A stretch of DNA of 43,712 nucleotides from Marinifilum caeruleilacunae (GTDB lineage: Bacteria; Bacteroidota; Bacteroidia; Bacteroidales; Marinifilaceae). A program made the position numbers and the translations under genes. The notes under the pieces were generated by a model, which made no database searches, had not been told where the DNA came from, and worked only from the letters and a program-made list of their open reading frames with translations. The stretch's first letter is position 1. Each line of letters starts with the position of its first letter. Of the stretch, positions 41,601 to 43,712 are shown piece after piece. The DNA is taken from positions 1 through 43,712 of the forward strand of contig NZ_RZNH01000044.1 in assembly GCF_013141825.1 (NCBI RefSeq). Direction: 5' to 3'.

Positions 41601-42231
41601 ATTTGGAACCTATACATTCACACTTACCGTTAAGGAGTCTGCCTCAGCTACAGCATCTTGTGTCGATACAGATAATATGGTGCTGACAGTAAGAGAAAAT
41701 TCTCACTTTACAATTGCAGCCGATAAAGCGGAATATTGTAGTGGCGAAGTAATTAGTTTATCTGCCACAATTTCCAATTCCGATGCAGGTGATACTTACT
41801 TGTGGACTCCCACAGCAGAGGTGAATTCTCCTAACTCAGCAAATACTACTGTCGTTTATAATACGGCTGCATTAATGGCAAAAGATTTTTCATTAACGAT
41901 AACTAAGACCAATGGATGTAGTAATATTGAACACATTTCGGGAATACTTGTAAACCCACAACCAAGTGTGTCACTAAATGCTTCGAGTGTAGTATGTACC
42001 AATGGAACAAGCGGTCAGTTAAATGTTGATGTTACAGGAGGAACTCCAAATGGATCGAGTCCATTCTATACATACAGCTGGAGTCATGATGGAGGTTTGA
42101 ATTCACCCAATGCAAGTTCTTTGGGAGTTGGAACATATACAGTCACAGTAACTGATTCAAAATCATGTACTGCGCAAGGTACTTTTGATATTGGTGTGGA
42201 GCCAAATCCTGTTGGAATTTATCATGATTAA
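38680..42231 (+). CDS. giant secreted protein with Calx-beta and choice-of-anchor L domains
   Basis: A 1183-residue exported protein. Signal peptide at residues 1-37 (hydrophobic core VRAVLLLLIIVCSSLAVNAQ). Two similar jelly-roll domains follow, each starting IW-x-EDF and ending in a DDILVQG or DNVVVSG strand (38-197 and 208-352). Next is a Calx-beta-like domain (360-463), then a choice-of-anchor L domain (about 478-706; LVKNVLVTGCLTTDNIVYSG, YVFASEEYPEYACSAYNDVFAF), another Calx-beta-like region (710-850) and several PKD/Ig-like modules with paired cysteines. The end PNPVGIYHD is almost the same as the preceding protein's end. Probably displayed on the surface via type IX or a related route; ligand unknown. 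Confidence 0.88.
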   Translation: MLSSTQKTYQNTSAYKIVRAVLLLLIIVCSSLAVNAQVTIWSEDFSDNSNGDTSESGRWTTSGFNGADGNDWFQVRNGKLELRDNNRSVAEWTTTAAIDISAYIDISISIDAQESGGLEPQGNGDEDYILFQYNLDGGGWQNFDATNPWYDDFPANNTDRNASVSGLNGSSLEIRVRMKNGTGNQEYYRIDDILVQGNIDYCAAGSSVIWQEDFEGANQGWTLNNNGQGTISSRTYPANGSGGTGIAGTDLDNIGEWTTNAIDISAYEQMKISMDIGSWGNEMEDVDYLRIYYSVDGGADVLFASNGSHINDISAMQACTDIPDGNTLVIKVQMRNTWTNEFYYMDNVVVSGEPKSTDLVSLSVSPTSINENGGIASITASLVGAQAFPVTVNLSYTGGSGSDYSSASQIVIPAGSTSASTNFTAIDNSINDGDINVVVDITSVINGSEDGVQEETITIVDDDLPSTDPIEVDDKSPENSYSAENLVKNVLVTGCLTTDNIVYSGDETRGLGYFNAGTSDFPLSSGIIISTGDVNSAEGPNTGNSSQNIGDAGNDSDVNALTGNNGNDAQILEFDFVPAGDVLEFRYVFASEEYPEYACSAYNDVFAFIISGPGITADAGLSGKNIALIPGTSNPVTINNVNDNCGNSTYYIDEAGGFATQFDGRTTVLTASANVQPCQTYHIRLIIADVWDASYNSAVFLEAESFKSNEVIIQNGIGVEEDVDVMYEGCSGSFIKFKREEDLDVDLTFDLNISGTAENGVDYIYVDEFGSQIGDGKIPSTVNMSPGVTEVTYYYQAVSDSGIEGDEDLRLSFLKSCPCSAPEYYEKVVTIIDIPEIEASPTSLVSCDGATPVATITVDLKSGLDPADYQYSLDGGPFQDDNVFTLNNPKVGDVYTITVQDRYACRNESFDVTIPGVTPISAEAGPAKSICEGETTQLEGSGGIYYEWACSPASGLSYLSDIYVPNPTVDENIPFGTYTFTLTVKESASATASCVDTDNMVLTVRENSHFTIAADKAEYCSGEVISLSATISNSDAGDTYLWTPTAEVNSPNSANTTVVYNTAALMAKDFSLTITKTNGCSNIEHISGILVNPQPSVSLNASSVVCTNGTSGQLNVDVTGGTPNGSSPFYTYSWSHDGGLNSPNASSLGVGTYTVTVTDSKSCTAQGTFDIGVEPNPVGIYHD

Positions 42232-42258
42232 TTAAATCTATTAAGGATATAAAATTAT

Positions 42259-42266
42259 TATCTTTG
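42259..42266 (+). promoter_or_regulatory. promoter -7 element upstream of the third surface-protein gene
   Basis: TATCTTTG, exact TAnnTTTG match, but 292 nt before the proposed start. If used, the leader would be about 285 nt and carry two tiny ORFs. Apart from this, 42232-42558 shows only AT-rich sequence and a CTTTGACTAAAG dyad (42351-42362). Confidence 0.45.
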
Positions 42267-42558
42267 TGAATTTTACATTAAATGATGAAGCTAAGAGGTA
42301 GCGTATAAAGAGGGCATATTTCTATTTTAATAAATGAATTAAGCCAAATCTTTGACTAAAGACTTTAATTATTGGATGAATGACACCGATGACAAGGTGT
42401 ATTTAAGATAAAAAATAAAAAAATACTGATTATATTCGCATTTATTATAAAAAAACTAAACACTTTTTAACAATTGCCGTATAGGTGTTTAAGAAAAATA
42501 AAGCAAGCGTGTAATCTGAACTAAAACAAAACTAGAGTTTTACCCTAAAATAAAGATA

Positions 42559-43712
42559 TTGACGAAACATTTCTACATAAAATATATCTTATTGTTTTTA
42601 GTTGTTGTCTGGCCTAAAGTAGATCTTTATGCACAGACAAACCTGTCTCCAAACGAAAGTGTTTGTGAAGGAGAATTAAGAACTTATAGGGTGGAAGGAA
42701 ATTCTGGTTCAACCATTTATTGGACAATTACTGGAGGTGTAATTGTGAATGATGGTACTGATCAGGGTACAACTTTCAACGAGCCAACTGTAGCTTCCGG
42801 TGCAAATTATGAAAGTATAATTCAAATTCGCTGGGGAAGTGCAGGTAACTACCAGGTTACTGCCAGAGAAGAAACACCTACGGCTTGTGTTTCAGGCGAT
42901 TTGGTTTTAAATGTAACCGTGAATCCGCTTCCGGATATTTCTTCACTTGATTTTAACGTGTCATCACCAGTATGTCACAATACTTCACCTGTACTTACTG
43001 TTACAGGTTTAAGTGCAAATACTGATTATACTGTTGGGTATAACGATAATGGAACCTCAAAATCAGAAGTTGTTACAACAGATGGATCCGGATCAGCAGT
43101 TTTAACTACAGACGCGATAACAAGTGACGGAACTTACAATATTGAGAGTATTGCATTTAGTGATGGATCGACAAATTGTGAAGCGAACCCTGCTCCAGCC
43201 TTAACGGCCAAAACTGCTGAAATCGATAATGTTGATCCAAGTTTATTCTGCGTTTCAAATCAAAGTAAAAATACCGATTCAGGTCAATGCTATTATACCG
43301 TGTCTGGAACTGAATTCGATCTTCAGTCTTATTCGGATAATTGTACTGTAGCATCAGTGTCTAATGATTTTAATGGAGGCACAACTCTTGATGGTGCTCA
43401 AATTCCAACAGGAACAACTACAATTATTTGGACTGTTACTGATAATGCTGGAAATAATAATACTTGTAGTTTTGATGTAACAGTAAGTGATAATCAGGCT
43501 CCTGTCGCTGATTTGGCAACACTTGCCGATGTAAATGCACAGTGTGAGGTAACAAGTTTAACAGCTCCAACTGCCACAGACAATTGTGACGGCGCAATTA
43601 CGGGTACACATACAGAAACTTTCCCAATCACGACAAGTAAGGTTGTGGTTTGGACCTATACTGATGCAAGTGGCAATTCAATCACTCAAAATCAGAATAT
43701 CGTAATTGATGA
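42559..43712 (+). CDS. secreted HYR/PKD multidomain protein, 5' part only
   Basis: An open frame that runs off the window end; 384 residues are visible. The start must be TTG 42559, as TGA at 42517 closes the frame upstream and no ATG or GTG fits. It begins with a signal peptide (MTKHFYIKYILLFLVVVWPK, cleaved after LYAQ near 26). Then a PKD-like domain (28-125, SVCEGELRTYRVEG, YWTITGGVIV), an Ig-like domain with VCHNTSPVLTVTGL (126-220), one HYR domain (226-312; YSDNCTVASV, GTTTIIWTVTDNAGNN) and the start of a second (from 313, APTATDNCDGAITGT). Third in a series of similar genes; it may carry the cluster's C-terminal sorting domain beyond the window. Confidence 0.85.
   Translation, partial: MTKHFYIKYILLFLVVVWPKVDLYAQTNLSPNESVCEGELRTYRVEGNSGSTIYWTITGGVIVNDGTDQGTTFNEPTVASGANYESIIQIRWGSAGNYQVTAREETPTACVSGDLVLNVTVNPLPDISSLDFNVSSPVCHNTSPVLTVTGLSANTDYTVGYNDNGTSKSEVVTTDGSGSAVLTTDAITSDGTYNIESIAFSDGSTNCEANPAPALTAKTAEIDNVDPSLFCVSNQSKNTDSGQCYYTVSGTEFDLQSYSDNCTVASVSNDFNGGTTLDGAQIPTGTTTIIWTVTDNAGNNNTCSFDVTVSDNQAPVADLATLADVNAQCEVTSLTAPTATDNCDGAITGTHTETFPITTSKVVVWTYTDASGNSITQNQNIVID

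Overview
The window comes from a Bacteroidota chromosome, most likely a marine Bacteroidales/Marinilabiliales-type bacterium. This placement is an inference. It rests on AT-rich DNA, Bacteroidota sigma-factor promoters (TTG, 18-21 bp, then TAnnTTTG) before many genes, few Shine-Dalgarno sites, lineage-typical gene content (PASTA-rluD-ddl operon, DUF4294, LptG-type permease, MmdA plus biotin carrier, type IX-secretion-style surface proteins) and frequent SCxx lipoboxes.

Layout. 1-100 is the 3' end of a 5S rRNA gene with its terminator. 101-350 is a non-coding repeat patch (7-bp and 50-bp tandem repeats). 437-7720 holds housekeeping genes: rpsO, pnp, a small membrane protein, a deoxynucleoside kinase, an abundant-type TPR/OmpA-like lipoprotein, a STAS-HATPase protein and a SpoU methyltransferase. 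7721-10260 is a very AT-rich accessory island: a putative LytTR-type operator and promoter, then a small secreted beta-rich protein, a lipoprotein with a bacteriocin-like glycine-zipper C-terminus, a two-helix membrane partner, a gene scrap and another lipoprotein. 10312-16881 carries arginine deiminase, a periplasmic gamma-glutamyltransferase, DUF4294, elbB, thpR and an MBL hydrolase. 17181-33802 carries gcvP, the PASTA-rluD-ddl operon, rpmH (too short for standard ORF lists), rsmG, a sigma factor coupled to a glycosyltransferase, tgt, an LptF/G permease, a mmdA-biotin carrier pair, ispE and dnaB. 33871-36216 has a secreted protein usually mislabelled asparagine synthetase B, a putative structured small RNA and a YjjG-type phosphatase. 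36341 to the end is a series of three giant secreted, multidomain adhesin-like genes; the last runs off the window.

Best leads. (1) The 7.9-9.5 kb cluster: direct repeats 21 bp apart next to a promoter, then a glycine-zipper lipoprotein and a tiny membrane protein 3 nt behind it, which may be a bacteriocin/immunity-like pair in Bacteroidota. (2) Two intergenic elements (about 20.15-20.33 and 35.2-35.4 kb) on the minus strand that share a GGGTTAGTAA motif and a terminator with a G-rich loop; the second has a strong promoter and a 16-bp long-range stem, so it looks like an undescribed small-RNA family. (3) A 24-bp perfect inverted repeat flanking about 220 bp between the divergent glycosyltransferase and tgt genes. 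(4) An identical PVGIYHD C-terminus on two adjacent giant surface proteins whose neighbouring domains look unrelated, a candidate sorting or processing tag. (5) A Tgt enzyme lacking the usual zinc-binding cysteine cluster. No tRNA, CRISPR array, insertion sequence or phage gene was found.
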